In this document: piece by piece, positions 18,345 through 30,567 of the stretch
Layout of the letters: each line of letters starts with the position of its first letter
Numbering within the stretch: the stretch's first letter is position 1
Assembly: GCF_001665295.1 (NCBI RefSeq)
Contig: NZ_LZSE01000101.1
Location: forward strand, 1-33,372
Length of the DNA stretch: 33,372 nucleotides
DNA from: Mycobacterium sp. 1554424.7
GTDB lineage: Bacteria > Actinomycetota > Actinomycetes > Mycobacteriales > Mycobacteriaceae
Reading direction: 5' to 3'
Translations under genes and position numbers: made by a program
The notes under the pieces: generated by a model
What the model was told of the DNA's origin: nothing
Database searches by the model: none
What the model saw: only the letters and a program-made list of their open reading frames with translations

Positions 18345-18730
18345 CCGGAGACGGCCGCCGCCATGAGCGCGACGTCGGCGACGAGCAGCGCCCAACCGAC
18401 CAACGGAACCGCGATGCCGCCGCGGCGCTTGGCCGTGAAGAACGAGATGACGAGGACGACGAACGCCACCACCGGCGCCCCGTAGAACGCGACGCCGAAA
18501 TCGATGCCCCCGCGGCCCAGGTTGGGACAACTGCGGTCGCTGCACCCGTCGGTGCTCATCACCGCACCGAGCGCGAACAGCATCACGATGGCCGCGGCGG
18601 GCACCGTCGCCAGCGCCAACCCCCAGTTGACCCATGGCCACGCCGGGCGGCCCCCGGTGGCGTCCCCGCGCGTGGGCTCGGCCACGCGTTGGGTCCGGCC
18701 CCCGAGCGTCTGGTTGTTGTCAGCGTTCAT
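18341..18730 (-). CDS. Small three-helix membrane protein
   Basis: 129 residues from the ATG at 18730 (MNADNNQTLGGRTQ). A polar N-terminus of 30 residues precedes three hydrophobic segments (about 34-58, 78-100, 105-126). C63 and C68 in the first loop (DGCSDRSCPN) could form a disulfide outside the membrane. I do not recognise a family with a known role. The open frame extends to 18838, but the upstream part is unlikely coding. The gene lies convergent to the RDD gene. Confidence 0.7.
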   Translation of the reverse strand: MNADNNQTLGGRTQRVAEPTRGDATGGRPAWPWVNWGLALATVPAAAIVMLFALGAVMSTDGCSDRSCPNLGRGGIDFGVAFYGAPVVAFVVLVISFFTAKRRGGIAVPLVGWALLVADVALMAAAVSG

Positions 18731-18868
18731 CCCACTGTTCCTACCCGCCGCGATAGCGATGCAAACCGCGCAGCAGCACCCGGACAAAATTCTCTTTCGG
18801 CAGATGAGAGGCGTTTTCAGGGAGCGCCCGCCGCGCATAACGGAATATCTCGTTGCATCGCGTTAGTT

Positions 18869-18892
18869 TACGATATATCGTGATATACCGTA
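18869..18892. promoter_or_regulatory. Palindromic operator candidate upstream of the PadR gene
   Basis: The core ACGATATATCGT (18870-18881) is a perfect 12-bp palindrome, inside a 24-base imperfect palindrome running from TACG to CGTA (20 of 24 positions symmetric). This is an AT-rich island in a GC-rich genome, 50-73 bases before the PadR start. AT-rich palindromes before padR genes are typical autoregulatory operators. It could also overlap the -10 region of the promoter. Confidence 0.6.
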
Positions 18893-18941
18893 GCGCGCGA
18901 CCGGCGCGTTACCCACAAACACTTGAGAGGAACTACCAACC

Positions 18942-19643
18942 ATGAGTAACCCATTCACTCCCCCCGAGGGCCCCTTCGCGGGCCGGCCCGGATTCGGCTT
19001 CGGCCCCGGCCCGGTGGACCGGCGCGCCCTGCACGACGCCCGGCGACAGGCCCGGCGGGAATTCCGCGAACACCTCCGCGACCACGCCGGCGACCACTTC
19101 GGCCCCGGTTTCGGGCCGGGATTCGGTCCCGGGTTCGGCCCGGGCTTCGGCTTCGGCTTCGGTCCCGGCGGGCGGCGCGGCGGACGGCGCCGCGGCGGCT
19201 CCGGCCGCGGGCGACGCGGCGACGTGCGCGCGGCCATCCTTGCCCTGCTGGCCGAGCGGCCGATGCACGGCTACGAGATGATCCAGCAGATCGCCGAGCG
19301 CAGCAACGGGATCTGGCGGCCCAGCCCGGGGTCGGTGTACCCGACGCTGCAGCTGCTGGACGACGAAGGCCTGATCAGCGCCAGCGAAACCGACGGCAGC
19401 AAGAAGCTTTTCGAGCTGACCGACGAGGGACGCGCGGCGGCCGAGAAGATCGAGACCAAGCCGTGGGACGAGATCGCCGACGGCGCCGACCCGGGTGCGG
19501 TCAACCTGCGCGCGGCCATGGGCCAGCTGTTCGGCGCGGTCGCGCAGTCCGCGCACACCGCCACGGACGAGCAGCAGCAGCGCATCGTCGAGATCATCAA
19601 CAACGCCCGCCGCGAGGTCTACGGCATCCTCGGCGAGGACTAA
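18942..19643 (+). CDS. PadR-family transcriptional regulator with GFGP-repeat N-terminus
   Basis: 233 residues; the ATG is preceded by GAGAGGA at good spacing. Residues ~95-165 are a PadR winged helix: AILALLAERPMHGYEMIQQIAER, then GSVYPTLQLLDDEGLI and KKLFELTDEGR. A C-terminal helix for dimerisation follows (QQRIVEIINNARREVYGIL). Residues 1-90 are unusual: PEGPFAGRPGFGFGPG, a basic segment, then GPGFGPGFGPGFGPGFGFGFG and an RG-rich patch (GGRRGGRRRGGSGRGRRG), probably disordered and nucleic-acid binding. It likely represses its own promoter through the palindrome at 18869. Its target and ligand are unknown. Confidence 0.9.
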   Translation: MSNPFTPPEGPFAGRPGFGFGPGPVDRRALHDARRQARREFREHLRDHAGDHFGPGFGPGFGPGFGPGFGFGFGPGGRRGGRRRGGSGRGRRGDVRAAILALLAERPMHGYEMIQQIAERSNGIWRPSPGSVYPTLQLLDDEGLISASETDGSKKLFELTDEGRAAAEKIETKPWDEIADGADPGAVNLRAAMGQLFGAVAQSAHTATDEQQQRIVEIINNARREVYGILGED

Positions 19644-19664
19644 CCGGCTGCAGCGGGCTCTGGA

Positions 19665-21191
19665 CTAGGACACATCGACCCAGTCCAGGGTCCGCTGCAC
19701 CGCCTTGCGCCAACCCGCGTATCCCGACTCCCGCTGCTCGTCGTCCCACGACGGCGTCCAGCGCTTGTCCTCCTGCCAGTTCGTCCGCAGATCGGACGGA
19801 TCGGCCCAGAACCCGACCGCCAAACCCGCCGCATAGGCGGCTCCGAGCGCGGTCGTCTCGGCGACCACCGGCCGCACCACGTCCACGCCCAGCACATCGG
19901 CCTGGATCTGCATGCACAGGTCGTTGGCGGTGATGCCGCCGTCGACCTTCAGCACTTCAAGGCGCACACCGGAATCCGCCTTCATCGCGTCCACCACGTC
20001 GCGGCTCTGGTAGCAGATCGCCTCCAGCGTCGCGCGCGCCAGGTGCGCGTTGGTGTTGAACCGCGACAGCCCCACGATCGCGCCGCGAGCGTCGGATCGC
20101 CAGTAGGGCGCGAACAAACCGGAAAACGCCGGGACGAAGTACACCCCGCCGTTGTCCGGGACCTGACGGGCCAGCGATTCGCTCTGCGCGGCGCCGCTGA
20201 TGATGCCCAGCTGGTCGCGCAGCCACTGCACCGCCGACCCCGTGACCGCGATCGAACCCTCAAGCGCGTACACGGGTTTGGCGTCACCGAACTGATAGCA
20301 GACCGTGGTCAGCAGGCCGTTGTTCGACCGCACGATCGTCTCGCCGGTGTTGAGCAGCAGGAAATTGCCGGTGCCGTAGGTGTTTTTCGCCTCCCCCTCG
20401 GCCAGGCACACCTGGCCGACCATCGCCGCATGCTGGTCGCCGAGCATGCCGGTGATCGGCACCTCGCCGCCCAGCGGCCCGGTTTCCAGCGTCACGCCGT
20501 AGGGCTGCAGGGGCGAGGACGCCGCGATCGCCGGCAGCATCGCGCGCGGGATGGAAAAAAGCGACAACAGCTCGTCGTCCCAGTCCAGCGTTTCCAGGTT
20601 CATCAGCATGGTTCGGCTGGCGTTGGTCACGTCGGTGACGTGCACGCCGCCCCGCGGGCCCCCGGTGAGGTTCCACAACACCCAGGTGTCGGCGGTGCCG
20701 AACAGGGCGTCCCCGCCCTCGGCGGCCTCGCGCACCCCATCGACGTTGTCCAGGATCCACTGCAGCTTGCCCCCGGAGAAATACGTCGCCGGCGGCAGGC
20801 CGGCCTTGCGGCGAATCACATCGCCGCGGCCGTCCCGGTCCAGCGCCGACGCGATCCGGTCGGTGCGGGTGTCCTGCCAGACGATGGCGTTGTAGTAGGG
20901 CCGGCCGGTCCGCTTGTTCCACACCAGCGTGGTCTCACGCTGATTCGTAATGCCAAGGGCGGCCAGGTCTTTCGGCGCAAGATTGGCCCGGTTCAACACC
21001 GACGTCAGCACCGACGACGTCCGCTCCCAGATCTCCACCGGGTCGTGCTCAACCCAGCCGGCGCGGGGCAGGATCTGCTCGTGCTCGAGCTGATGCCGAG
21101 CCACTTCGGCACCGTCGTGATCGAAGATCATGCAGCGGGTGCTGGTGGTGCCCTGATCGATTGCGGCGACGAATTCAGCGGACTCGGCCAA
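19665..21191 (-). CDS. glpK: Glycerol kinase
   Basis: Phosphorylates glycerol to glycerol-3-phosphate with ATP in the cytosol. 508 residues, usual for FGGY-family GlpK. The N-terminus [18 protein letters not shown] is the ATPase phosphate loop, [19 protein letters not shown] the conserved GlpK motif, and [14 protein letters not shown] with [15 protein letters not shown] the C-terminal FGGY signature. The start is TTG at 21191: GGAGGAG lies six bases upstream and no in-frame ATG fits. From memory the M. tuberculosis protein (Rv3696c) also aligns from this point. The gene is convergent with padR (21-base gap) and divergent from the GCS2-like gene. Confidence 0.96.
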   Translation of the reverse strand: MAESAEFVAAIDQGTTSTRCMIFDHDGAEVARHQLEHEQILPRAGWVEHDPVEIWERTSSVLTSVLNRANLAPKDLAALGITNQRETTLVWNKRTGRPYYNAIVWQDTRTDRIASALDRDGRGDVIRRKAGLPPATYFSGGKLQWILDNVDGVREAAEGGDALFGTADTWVLWNLTGGPRGGVHVTDVTNASRTMLMNLETLDWDDELLSLFSIPRAMLPAIAASSPLQPYGVTLETGPLGGEVPITGMLGDQHAAMVGQVCLAEGEAKNTYGTGNFLLLNTGETIVRSNNGLLTTVCYQFGDAKPVYALEGSIAVTGSAVQWLRDQLGIISGAAQSESLARQVPDNGGVYFVPAFSGLFAPYWRSDARGAIVGLSRFNTNAHLARATLEAICYQSRDVVDAMKADSGVRLEVLKVDGGITANDLCMQIQADVLGVDVVRPVVAETTALGAAYAAGLAVGFWADPSDLRTNWQEDKRWTPSWDDEQRESGYAGWRKAVQRTLDWVDVS

Positions 21192-21312
21192 CTAGCTCTC
21201 CTCCACGCTGTGACGGCTGTACGTCCATGATGGTCTACCGACCCGGCCGCCGTCAGCACTGGTCAGCCTGTCGCCCTTGCGTTGCCGCCGGTAAACCTGT
21301 TGCATCGGCGTT

Positions 21313-23470
<2,158 letters not shown>

Positions 23471-23494
23471 GGTCCTAAAGCGCCACGCGGCGGG

Positions 23495-24877
23495 TCAGGG
23501 CCCCGTGCCCAGCAGGCTGGCCGCTATGTCGTTCACGAGCGAAAGGAAGCCGCCCCCTTCGATGGTCAGTCCGTTGGGCCAGCTGGGGATGGGCGGGATC
23601 GTGAACTGGTATTGCTGAACGGGGGCCACGGTGATGTTGGGGACGTTGACGTCGGGCAGGCTGAAGCCGCCGACGCCGATCTGCGGGATGGTCAGCTGCT
23701 GCGTGGCGAAAGCCGGCCAGCTCACCTGCGGCAGCGTGAAGCCGCCGACACCGATCGGCGGGATGGTCAGCGGCGCCGTGGCGAACGCCGGCCAGCTGAT
23801 CTGAGGCAGCGTGAAACCGTCGACGGCGATGGGCGGGATGGTGATCGACGGGATGCTGAAGCCGGAAAGGCCGATGGACGGGAATACGTAGGCGCCACCG
23901 AGCCCGTTCGGGTTACTGATGCTCAGGATCGGCAGGGTGAGCGGCCCGACCTGGATGCTGGGGATGCCGAATTGGGTGATAAAGCCGGGCGTGTTGAAGC
24001 CGAGTGATGGCGCGAGATCGAACGTTTCGAGGTTGATGTCGTAGTCCGGGAAGAGGATGTTGCCGGTATGCAAGTGGACCACCGTCTGGCCGCCACCGGG
24101 AACGCTGATATCCGGGACCTGTATCTGGGGAAGATCGATTCGGGGAACCGTTATCGAGGGCAGGCTCCAGCCCGACACCTCAATTTGGGGCGTCTGGAAC
24201 GGCGGTATCGTCACCGCGGGCAGGTTGATCGGCGGCACCGTGATGGCGGGGGTCGTTATCTGCGGCAGGTCGAACGCGCCGACGGTGATGTTGGGTGGCG
24301 TCGTCCCGCCCGGGATGTTGATGGACGGTATCGACAGCTGCGGCAGGTTGAACGGACTCACCGTGAGATTCGCGAGCGTGGCGCCGGCCGGGAAGTTGAC
24401 GGCCGGGATCGTGAGCTGGGGCAGATTGAAGGGTGCGACGGTTATCGGAGGTACGTGCACGGCCGGCAGGATGACCCCGGGCGTGCTGATGGTGAATTGG
24501 ATGCCACCCGTCCCGATATTGATGTCGAGGAGGTTGTTGAAAAGGCTGTAGGTCCTGTAGGTCGCTGCGGGCACCGCGGCGGGGACCGCTTGTGCTGCGT
24601 TGGCAGCTTCAGCGCCGAGGTATGCCGCCGCGCCGGCACTCAAGAGGCTTTCGAACTCCGCTTGGAACGCCTGTGCTTGAGCGCTGAGCGCTTGAAATTG
24701 CTGGCCGGCGCTGCCGAACAGGGAAGCGATCGCGACCGATACCTCGTCTCCTGCGGACGCCGCTATCCCCGTGGTCGGGCCGGCGGTCGCGGCGGCCTGG
24801 GTCAGCGAGGCGCGAATGCCCGCCAAGTCCTGGGCTGCACCCTGCACCACTTCCGGCACGGTGATCACAAATGACAT
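23495..24877 (-). CDS. PE-family protein with Leu/Ile-Pro repeat C-terminus
   Basis: 460 residues. Residues 1-95 are a PE domain (MSFVITVPEVVQGAAQDLAG ... SAGAAAYLGAEAANAAQ) that normally pairs with a PPE partner and is exported by ESX type VII systems. The rest is not PGRS: it is a long run of beta-rich repeats of the kind FNLPQLTIPAVN, FDLPQITTPAITVPPINLP and GGFTLPQVSWPAF, with a period near 10-20 residues. Such LP/IP repeats are more usual in PPE-MPTR proteins. The start is the ATG at 24877: AAAGGAG is correctly spaced for it, while the ATG at 24883 directly abuts that ribosome site. From memory, no PE gene occupies this place in M. tuberculosis. Confidence 0.9.
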   Translation of the reverse strand: MSFVITVPEVVQGAAQDLAGIRASLTQAAATAGPTTGIAASAGDEVSVAIASLFGSAGQQFQALSAQAQAFQAEFESLLSAGAAAYLGAEAANAAQAVPAAVPAATYRTYSLFNNLLDINIGTGGIQFTISTPGVILPAVHVPPITVAPFNLPQLTIPAVNFPAGATLANLTVSPFNLPQLSIPSINIPGGTTPPNITVGAFDLPQITTPAITVPPINLPAVTIPPFQTPQIEVSGWSLPSITVPRIDLPQIQVPDISVPGGGQTVVHLHTGNILFPDYDINLETFDLAPSLGFNTPGFITQFGIPSIQVGPLTLPILSISNPNGLGGAYVFPSIGLSGFSIPSITIPPIAVDGFTLPQISWPAFATAPLTIPPIGVGGFTLPQVSWPAFATQQLTIPQIGVGGFSLPDVNVPNITVAPVQQYQFTIPPIPSWPNGLTIEGGGFLSLVNDIAASLLGTGP

Positions 24878-24883
24878 CGCCAT

Positions 24884-25058
24884 CTCCTTTCACGGCATAG
24901 AGACGGGTCGGCCGGCCGCCGGCCTCGAAGTCACCGAGTTGAAACAGGCCGCGGCCGAGGCTGATTCGCCGGTGAGGCCGTCCGACCGCCGCCTCCGGCC
25001 GCACTCCCGCGAACATGCGGACCGAGTCGGTCTCCGAGGGCAACGTTGAGAAGTTCAT
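24884..25058 (-). pseudogene. PPE-like 5' remnant upstream of the PE gene
   Basis: The ATG at 25058 follows AGAGGTGAG and opens MNFSTLPSETDSVRMFAGV, closely matching the start of PPE proteins (M[ND]F..LPPE.NSxRM[YF]AG). After about 20 residues the match ends; the frame continues without PPE character and runs out of frame through the PE gene start. It looks like the promoter, ribosome site and first codons of a PPE gene, with the body replaced or deleted. It may still be translated as a leader. Confidence 0.55.
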
Positions 25059-25216
25059 CTCACCTCTTCTCGCCGGCTACGTCGTCGTCCGCTGCGCGTT
25101 ACTGAAGCCAAAAGCTACCCCACACGTGCCTAATAAGAACAGGCTTTTTCGTACTTTCGGTCAAATTCAAAGACCAAATTGACGAGTCCGGTATTTTCCG
25201 TGGGCGGCGGCGTGGC
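25059..25216. promoter_or_regulatory. AT-rich region upstream of the PE locus, with palindrome
   Basis: This gap between egtE (3' end) and the PE/PPE start is clearly AT-richer than its surroundings. An imperfect palindrome GTCAAATT-8-AAATTGAC occupies 25160-25183, and TTGACC with AT-rich sequence downstream on the minus strand could be part of the PE promoter. The plus strand shows a weak GCCT...AGGC stem followed by TTTTT near 25127-25149. None of these is strong alone. Confidence 0.35.
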
Positions 25217-26350
25217 CTAGGTGCTGGTCGCCGCGGTGGCCGCGACCAGCGCCTCGGCGAAGGCCTCCAGGTCGTCGGCGGTGGTGTCGACGTGGGGCGA
25301 GATCCGCAGCACCGGAGCGGAGAGTTCCTGCGGCGCGCGCGCCACCCCCGCGTAGGTCGTCACGATCCGCCGCTCGGCGAGCAGCCACGCCCGCACCGCT
25401 TCGGGGTCGGCGCCGTCGACGGGGGCCAGCGTCGTGATGGCGCTGGGCTCCTCGGCCTCCTCGACCACCAGCCAGCCGTCGACATCGGCCAGCGCGGTGC
25501 GGGTTACCTCGCCGAGCTCGGCCAGCCGGGCATGCACCGAATCCGGTCCGTATGCCAGGTGCTCCCCCACGGCAACCGAAAAGCCCACGCGCGCGGCGAC
25601 ATTGGCCTCGCCGAAGCCGAGTTGCTGCGCCACGGACAACCCGGGCGCCCAGTGCAGCGCCGGCAGCCGCGGGACCAGCCCGCCCATCAGTTGGGGCCGC
25701 GCGGCCAGGACGCCGACGCCGCGGGGCCCGGCGATCCACTTTCGCGACGACGAATACATGGCGTCGGGGCCCACGGCGCAGTCGATGTGGCCCAACGCCT
25801 GGGCGGCGTCGACCACCAGCGGCACGCCCAGTTGACGGCAGAGCTCGGCCACCATGGCAAGCGGTTGCACCACGCCGCGGTGGCTGGCCAGCGGGGTGAG
25901 ATGCACCAAATCCGGTGGGTCGCTTTCGAGTTCGAACGCCGCCTCGTCCAGCGCCAGCCTGCCGTCGTCGAGGCTCGGCAAGGTCCGCACCTCGAACCCG
26001 TGGGCGGCCATCACGACGAGGTTGGGGCCGTACTCGCCGGGCAGACAGGCCAGTCGGCGCCGGTCGGCCGGCCAACTACCCAGCAGCAGATCCAGCGCAT
26101 GCAGGGAGCCGGTGGTGAACACCACCTCGGCGTCGGGCGCGCCGCACAGCGTCGCGACCGCGGCGCGTCCGGCGTCCAGCACCGGGGCGGCCGCCTCGGC
26201 CGCGACGTACCCGCCGACCTCGGACTCGTGCAAGGCGTGCTTGGCGGCCGCGTCCATGGCCGCGAGACTCTGGCGCGAGCAGGCGGCGCTGTCCAGGTGC
26301 AGACCGGCCATCGGCGGGCGCGCGGCCCGCCACCGGTCGGCCAGGCTCAC
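25217..26350 (-). CDS. egtE: Ergothioneine biosynthesis PLP-dependent C-S lyase EgtE
   Basis: Last step of ergothioneine synthesis: PLP-dependent beta-elimination of hercynylcysteine sulfoxide. 377 residues, class V aminotransferase fold; the PLP lysine is K204 in [29 protein letters not shown] carries the PLP-binding Asp (D181). The GTG start at 26350 overlaps the egtD stop as GTGA; the open frame runs on to 26557, but that part is antisense-like overlap within egtD. The N-terminus [28 protein letters not shown] matches mycobacterial EgtE. Confidence 0.95.
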   Translation of the reverse strand: MSLADRWRAARPPMAGLHLDSAACSRQSLAAMDAAAKHALHESEVGGYVAAEAAAPVLDAGRAAVATLCGAPDAEVVFTTGSLHALDLLLGSWPADRRRLACLPGEYGPNLVVMAAHGFEVRTLPSLDDGRLALDEAAFELESDPPDLVHLTPLASHRGVVQPLAMVAELCRQLGVPLVVDAAQALGHIDCAVGPDAMYSSSRKWIAGPRGVGVLAARPQLMGGLVPRLPALHWAPGLSVAQQLGFGEANVAARVGFSVAVGEHLAYGPDSVHARLAELGEVTRTALADVDGWLVVEEAEEPSAITTLAPVDGADPEAVRAWLLAERRIVTTYAGVARAPQELSAPVLRISPHVDTTADDLEAFAEALVAATAATST

Positions 26351-27312
26351 TTCACGGCCAGCGACAGCCCGAAGTCGCCCGCGGCGTCGGTCCACCATCG
26401 GATGCGGCGCAGGCCGGCGCCGGCCAATTCGGCGCTCACCCCGTCGGGGCGGAACTTGCACGACACCTCGGTGAGCATTTCCTCGCCCTCGGCGAAATCG
26501 ACGGTCAGGTCGAGCGCGCTGACCCGCACCCGCTGGCGGCGGCCGGCCCGCAGCCACATCTCGATGCGTTCCTCGTCGGTGTTCCAGCGCGCGACGTGCT
26601 GGTAGGCCTCGACGTCGAAGTCGGCGTCGAGTTGGCGGTTGATCACCGCGAGCACGTTGCGGTTGAACCGGGCCGTCACGCCGGCGGCGTCGTCATAGGC
26701 GCGCACCAGCCGGTCGGCATCCTTGACCAGGTCGGTGCCCAGCAGCAGGCTGTCCCCCGGCCTCATCACCCCGGCCAGCGTCGCCAGGAACTGCGCGCGC
26801 GGCTCGGGCGTGAGGTTGCCGATCGTCGACCCCAGGAACACGAACAGGCGCCGCCCGCCGTCGGGTATCTCGGTCAGGTGTTCCTCGAAATCCCCGCAGA
26901 CGGCGCTGATTTCGACGCCCGGGTATTCGCGCTGGATGGCGGTCGCGGTCGCGGACAGCATGCCGGCGTCGACGTCGAACGGCACGAAACCGCGCAGCGA
27001 GCCGCGGTCGCGCAGCGCGTCCAGCAGCCGCCGGGTCTTCTCCGAGGTGCCGGCGCCCAATTCGACCAGCGTGTCGGCCTCGCTGGCGGACGCGACCTCG
27101 GCCGATTGGTCGCGCAGGATCTCGGCCTCGGCGCGGGTCGGGTAGTACTCGGGCAGCCGGGTGATCTGGTCGAACAGGTCGCTGCCCACCGAATCGTAGA
27201 ACCACTTGGGCGGCAACGACTTCGGTGTCTGCTGCAGGCCGTCGAGCACGTCGCGACGCAGCGCGTGATACGCCGAGTCGGCGGCGAGGTGGTTGGACAG
27301 CGTCAGCGTCAT
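26347..27312 (-). CDS. egtD: L-histidine N-alpha-methyltransferase EgtD
   Basis: Trimethylates histidine to hercynine with three SAM. 321 residues, the usual length. Residues known from the M. smegmatis enzyme to hold the histidine substrate are present at identical numbers: Y56 (LPEYYPTR), N166 (GSTIGNLTP), M252 and E282 ([13 protein letters not shown]). SAM motif [18 protein letters not shown] is at about residue 83. It starts 4 bases inside the end of egtC and its stop overlaps the egtE GTG, so it lies in a coupled operon. Confidence 0.97.
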   Translation of the reverse strand: MTLTLSNHLAADSAYHALRRDVLDGLQQTPKSLPPKWFYDSVGSDLFDQITRLPEYYPTRAEAEILRDQSAEVASASEADTLVELGAGTSEKTRRLLDALRDRGSLRGFVPFDVDAGMLSATATAIQREYPGVEISAVCGDFEEHLTEIPDGGRRLFVFLGSTIGNLTPEPRAQFLATLAGVMRPGDSLLLGTDLVKDADRLVRAYDDAAGVTARFNRNVLAVINRQLDADFDVEAYQHVARWNTDEERIEMWLRAGRRQRVRVSALDLTVDFAEGEEMLTEVSCKFRPDGVSAELAGAGLRRIRWWTDAAGDFGLSLAVK

Positions 27313-28007
27313 ACAGAGCCTTTCGGATTAAGGGGAGTCAGCGTGACCCCCCGCTCGGTGACCTGAACCAGGTGCCGGTCCGGCACGTCTTCCCAGTCGG
27401 GCGAGTCGTCGTACGGTTCGCTGGCCAGCAGCACCCCGTCGTCGCGGCGCAGGATGAACAGGGTGTCGCCCCAGGCGGTCGCCAGCAGCCGAGAGCCGTT
27501 GGCGGCCAAGATGTTCAGCCGCGCCAGCGGGTCGGCCGTTCCGATCTCGGCGATGGTGTCGCCCAGCGCGTCCAGCCCGCGCTCGAAGATGGCGGCAGCG
27601 AGTATGGCGCTGTCGCATACCGATTCGGCCGACGAGGTGAGCGGCAGCACCGCGCGGTCGACGATGCCGTTGTGCGACAACAGCCAGCGGCCGTCGGTGA
27701 AGGGGGCGGTGGCGCTGGCCTCGATCGGCATGCCGACCGTCGCCGAGCGCACCGCTGCCACCACGCAGTGGCTGTGCAGCACCGGCGCGATCGAGTCGAA
27801 CGACGCGTCGCCCCACAGCGGCGCCGGGCTGCGCCAGCGCCGCGGCGTGTCGCGATCGAAAAACCCGATGCCCCACCCGTCGGCGTTCATCAGGCCGTGC
27901 TTCTGGCGGCGCGGGGCGTACGACTGCACCCGCAGCCCGCTCGGCGGGTCCAGCACCAGCGAGGAGACGGTCACGTCGGCGCCGAGCCAGCCCAGGTGAC
28001 GGCACAT
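27309..28007 (-). CDS. egtC: Gamma-glutamyl-hercynylcysteine sulfoxide hydrolase EgtC
   Basis: Class II glutamine amidotransferase (Ntn hydrolase) that removes the glutamate from the EgtB product. 232 residues. Cys2 of MCRHLGWLG becomes the N-terminal nucleophile after Met removal; [10 protein letters not shown] and LLSHNGIVD are further amidotransferase motifs. The ATG at 28007 shares one base with the egtB stop; the frame going on to 28550 lies inside egtB on the same strand and was discarded. Confidence 0.96.
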   Translation of the reverse strand: MCRHLGWLGADVTVSSLVLDPPSGLRVQSYAPRRQKHGLMNADGWGIGFFDRDTPRRWRSPAPLWGDASFDSIAPVLHSHCVVAAVRSATVGMPIEASATAPFTDGRWLLSHNGIVDRAVLPLTSSAESVCDSAILAAAIFERGLDALGDTIAEIGTADPLARLNILAANGSRLLATAWGDTLFILRRDDGVLLASEPYDDSPDWEDVPDRHLVQVTERGVTLTPLNPKGSV

Positions 28008-29302
28008 CAGTCGGTCACGTCCCAGGCCAGCCGGACACCGGAGAAGATCTGACGCCGGATCGGGTGGTCCCAGTTGCGGAAGCTGGGCCGCACGATTCCC
28101 GGCTCCACGGCCCACGAGCCGCCGCGCAGCACCCGGTAGTCGCCGTCGAAGAACGGCCGCGAGTAGCGCTCGTAGATCATCGGGACGAAACCGGGCCAGG
28201 GACGCAGCGGCGAGGCGGTCCACTCCCAGACGTCGCCCAGCATCTGCTCGGCGCCGTAGGCCGAGGCGCCCGCCGGGTACGCGCCGACGGGCGCGGGCCG
28301 CAGCGCGGCGCCACCCAGGTTGACCAAGGCTTCCGACGGCTCCCGCTCCCCCCACGGGTAGCGGCGCCGGGCGCCGGTCGCCGGATCCCACGCGCAGGCC
28401 TTCTCCCACTCGATCTCGGTGGGCAGCCGGGCGCCGGCCCACGCCGCGTACGCCTCGGCCTCGAAGTAGGTGACGTGCTGCACCGGCTCGTCGGCGGGGA
28501 TGTCCTCGATGTAGCCGAACCGGGCGCGCGTTCGGCCGTCGGAACTCCAAAACTGCGGCGCGGTCAGACCCGCGGCCTGGCGGTGCTCCCAGCCGCGCTC
28601 AGACCACCACCGCGGCTCGTCGTAGCCGCCGTCGTCGATGAACTGCCGCCACTCGCCGTTGGTGACCGGGACCCGGCCGATCCGGAACGCCGGCACGTCG
28701 ACGACGTGGGCGGGGCGTTCGTTGTCGAGCGAGTACGGTTCGCTGGCGGCGTCCACGCCCAGCACGAACGGGCCGCCGGGGACCAGGACCGCCGTTCCCG
28801 CCAGCCCCGGCCGGCCCGCGGGCAGGGCCGGGCCGTCGCGCAGCAGCGGCGCGCCGGTGCGCAGGTTGAGCGCCTGCAGCATGGTTTCGTCGTGCTGGTT
28901 TTCGTGGCTGACCACCAGCCCGAAGGCGAACGCCGCTTCCGCGCTGGCGGGGTCGTCGGGCAGGGCGTCCAGCGCGTCCAGCGCGGCGGATCGCACGGTG
29001 CGGCAATAGGACCGGGCCTGGTCGGGGGACAGCAGCGGCAGCTCGACGCGGCTGGCCCGGGAGTGTTCGAAGGCGTCGTACAGGCCCTCGACGGCCGGCG
29101 GCAGAATCCCCGGCCGGGACGGATCACCGCCGCGCAGCAACCAGAACTCTTCCTGTTGGCCGATGTGCGCGAGGTCCCACACCAGCGGGCTCATCAGCGG
29201 GTCGTACTGCCGAAACAGTTCGGCGTCGTCGAACTCGACCAGCCGCAGTGTCCGCGCCCGCGCCCGCGCCAAATCGTCGGCCAGCCTTTCCCGGGAAGTC
29301 AC
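28007..29302 (-). CDS. egtB: Hercynine oxygenase (sulfoxide synthase) EgtB
   Basis: Non-haem iron enzyme that joins gamma-glutamylcysteine to hercynine with O2, giving a sulfoxide. 431 residues. The N-terminal DinB-like domain has the iron ligands H46 (DLAHIGQQ) and the H-x3-H-x-E motif H133/H137/E139 (SHENQHDET). The C-terminal formylglycine-generating-enzyme-like domain shows [17 protein letters not shown] and [12 protein letters not shown]. The GTG start at 29302 overlaps the egtA stop (GTGA). Confidence 0.97.
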   Translation of the reverse strand: MTSRERLADDLARARARTLRLVEFDDAELFRQYDPLMSPLVWDLAHIGQQEEFWLLRGGDPSRPGILPPAVEGLYDAFEHSRASRVELPLLSPDQARSYCRTVRSAALDALDALPDDPASAEAAFAFGLVVSHENQHDETMLQALNLRTGAPLLRDGPALPAGRPGLAGTAVLVPGGPFVLGVDAASEPYSLDNERPAHVVDVPAFRIGRVPVTNGEWRQFIDDGGYDEPRWWSERGWEHRQAAGLTAPQFWSSDGRTRARFGYIEDIPADEPVQHVTYFEAEAYAAWAGARLPTEIEWEKACAWDPATGARRRYPWGEREPSEALVNLGGAALRPAPVGAYPAGASAYGAEQMLGDVWEWTASPLRPWPGFVPMIYERYSRPFFDGDYRVLRGGSWAVEPGIVRPSFRNWDHPIRRQIFSGVRLAWDVTD

Positions 29303-30567
29303 GGGCCCCCTTCTGGCCAGCGCGCGGCCTCGGAGACCGTCGCCGCGATGCCATGTTCGATTACCTGGTCAGAGAAGTCGTCGCCGGGACATCGGCCCCG
29401 CTCCACGCCGCTGACCAACCGCTGCATGGCGTCGGCCAGCTCCGCAGGCGCCCGCTCGGCGGCGACGGCCACGCACGTGTTGGCCGCGTCGTAGAGTCGC
29501 CGATCACGCAGGCCCACCCGGGCCGCGGTGTCCCAGGCCGTGGAAACCGGTTCGACGGCCTCGGCGGCGATGTCGGCGGCGACCGGGTCATCGAGCAGCG
29601 CCACCAACGTGAACACCACCGCGGGCCACAGCGCGTCCGGCACGCTGTCGAGGTAGCGGATCTCCAGCCACTGCCTCGGCCGCACCGGTGGGAACAGCGT
29701 CGTCAGGTGGTACTCGAGGTCGGCGATCGTCGGGCGGCGGTCCCCGAGGAGCACCCGGCCGTCCACCCAGTCGGCGAAGGGCACCCACCGCGTGACGGGC
29801 TCGGCGTCCGGGGTGTGCACCAGCATCACCGGGGCCTTGAGCGCATAGCGCGCCCAGTCGGTGCCCGGGTCGTCGCCGCTGGCGCCCAGGATGGGCCCGC
29901 AGCGCGCGGAGTCCATGTCGCCCCACACCCGCTGCCGGGTGGAGACCCAGCCGGTGAATTCGCCGCCCAGCATCGGGGAGTTGGCGGCGATCGCGATCAT
30001 CGTGGGCCCTAGGGCATGCGCCAGCCGGACCCGCGCCGCCCAGCCGTCGCGCGGCCCCGCGTCCAGGTTGACCTGAATCGACGCGGTGGACGTCATCATC
30101 GCCGCACCGGCCGCGCCGGAGCGGCTGGCGCGGAAGAACTGTTCCATCGCGCTGTAGCGCGCACCCGGGTTGATGCGTTTCGGTGGGCGCAGCGGATCCG
30201 CCCCGAGGAAAACCAGACCCAGCCCGGCATCGGCGAAGGCCGATCGCAGCACGGCCTGATCCCGCTTCATCGCATCGATGGAAGCCAGCACGCCGTCCGC
30301 GGGCGGGCCGGACAACTCGACGGCCCCGCCGGGCTCCACCGTGACGGCGCTGCCGCCCGGCAGGGCGGGGAGATGGTCGAGGACGTCGGTGATCTCCTCC
30401 CAGCCGGGCCTGCGGTGCGGGTCGGCCGGGTCGTGGCAATGCCCTTCCAGCTCGAGACCGACGCGGTTCAGCGGGCCGTCGACGAGGCAGCCCTCGGCGA
30501 TGTATTTGGCGGCGGCCGAAGCGTCGGCCATTTCGGCCTGAGCGGCGCTGACCGGGGCGAACGTCAT
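29299..30567 (-). CDS. egtA: Glutamate-cysteine ligase EgtA
   Basis: First gene of the ergothioneine operon: makes gamma-glutamylcysteine from Glu, Cys and ATP, the sulfur donor for EgtB. 422 residues, GCS2 family; [26 protein letters not shown] and [15 protein letters not shown] are family motifs. The ATG at 30567 follows a strong GGAGGG nine bases upstream. The four genes below (egtB-egtE) each overlap the previous one by 1-4 bases, so a single mRNA and translational coupling are likely. Confidence 0.96.
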   Translation of the reverse strand: MTFAPVSAAQAEMADASAAAKYIAEGCLVDGPLNRVGLELEGHCHDPADPHRRPGWEEITDVLDHLPALPGGSAVTVEPGGAVELSGPPADGVLASIDAMKRDQAVLRSAFADAGLGLVFLGADPLRPPKRINPGARYSAMEQFFRASRSGAAGAAMMTSTASIQVNLDAGPRDGWAARVRLAHALGPTMIAIAANSPMLGGEFTGWVSTRQRVWGDMDSARCGPILGASGDDPGTDWARYALKAPVMLVHTPDAEPVTRWVPFADWVDGRVLLGDRRPTIADLEYHLTTLFPPVRPRQWLEIRYLDSVPDALWPAVVFTLVALLDDPVAADIAAEAVEPVSTAWDTAARVGLRDRRLYDAANTCVAVAAERAPAELADAMQRLVSGVERGRCPGDDFSDQVIEHGIAATVSEAARWPEGGP

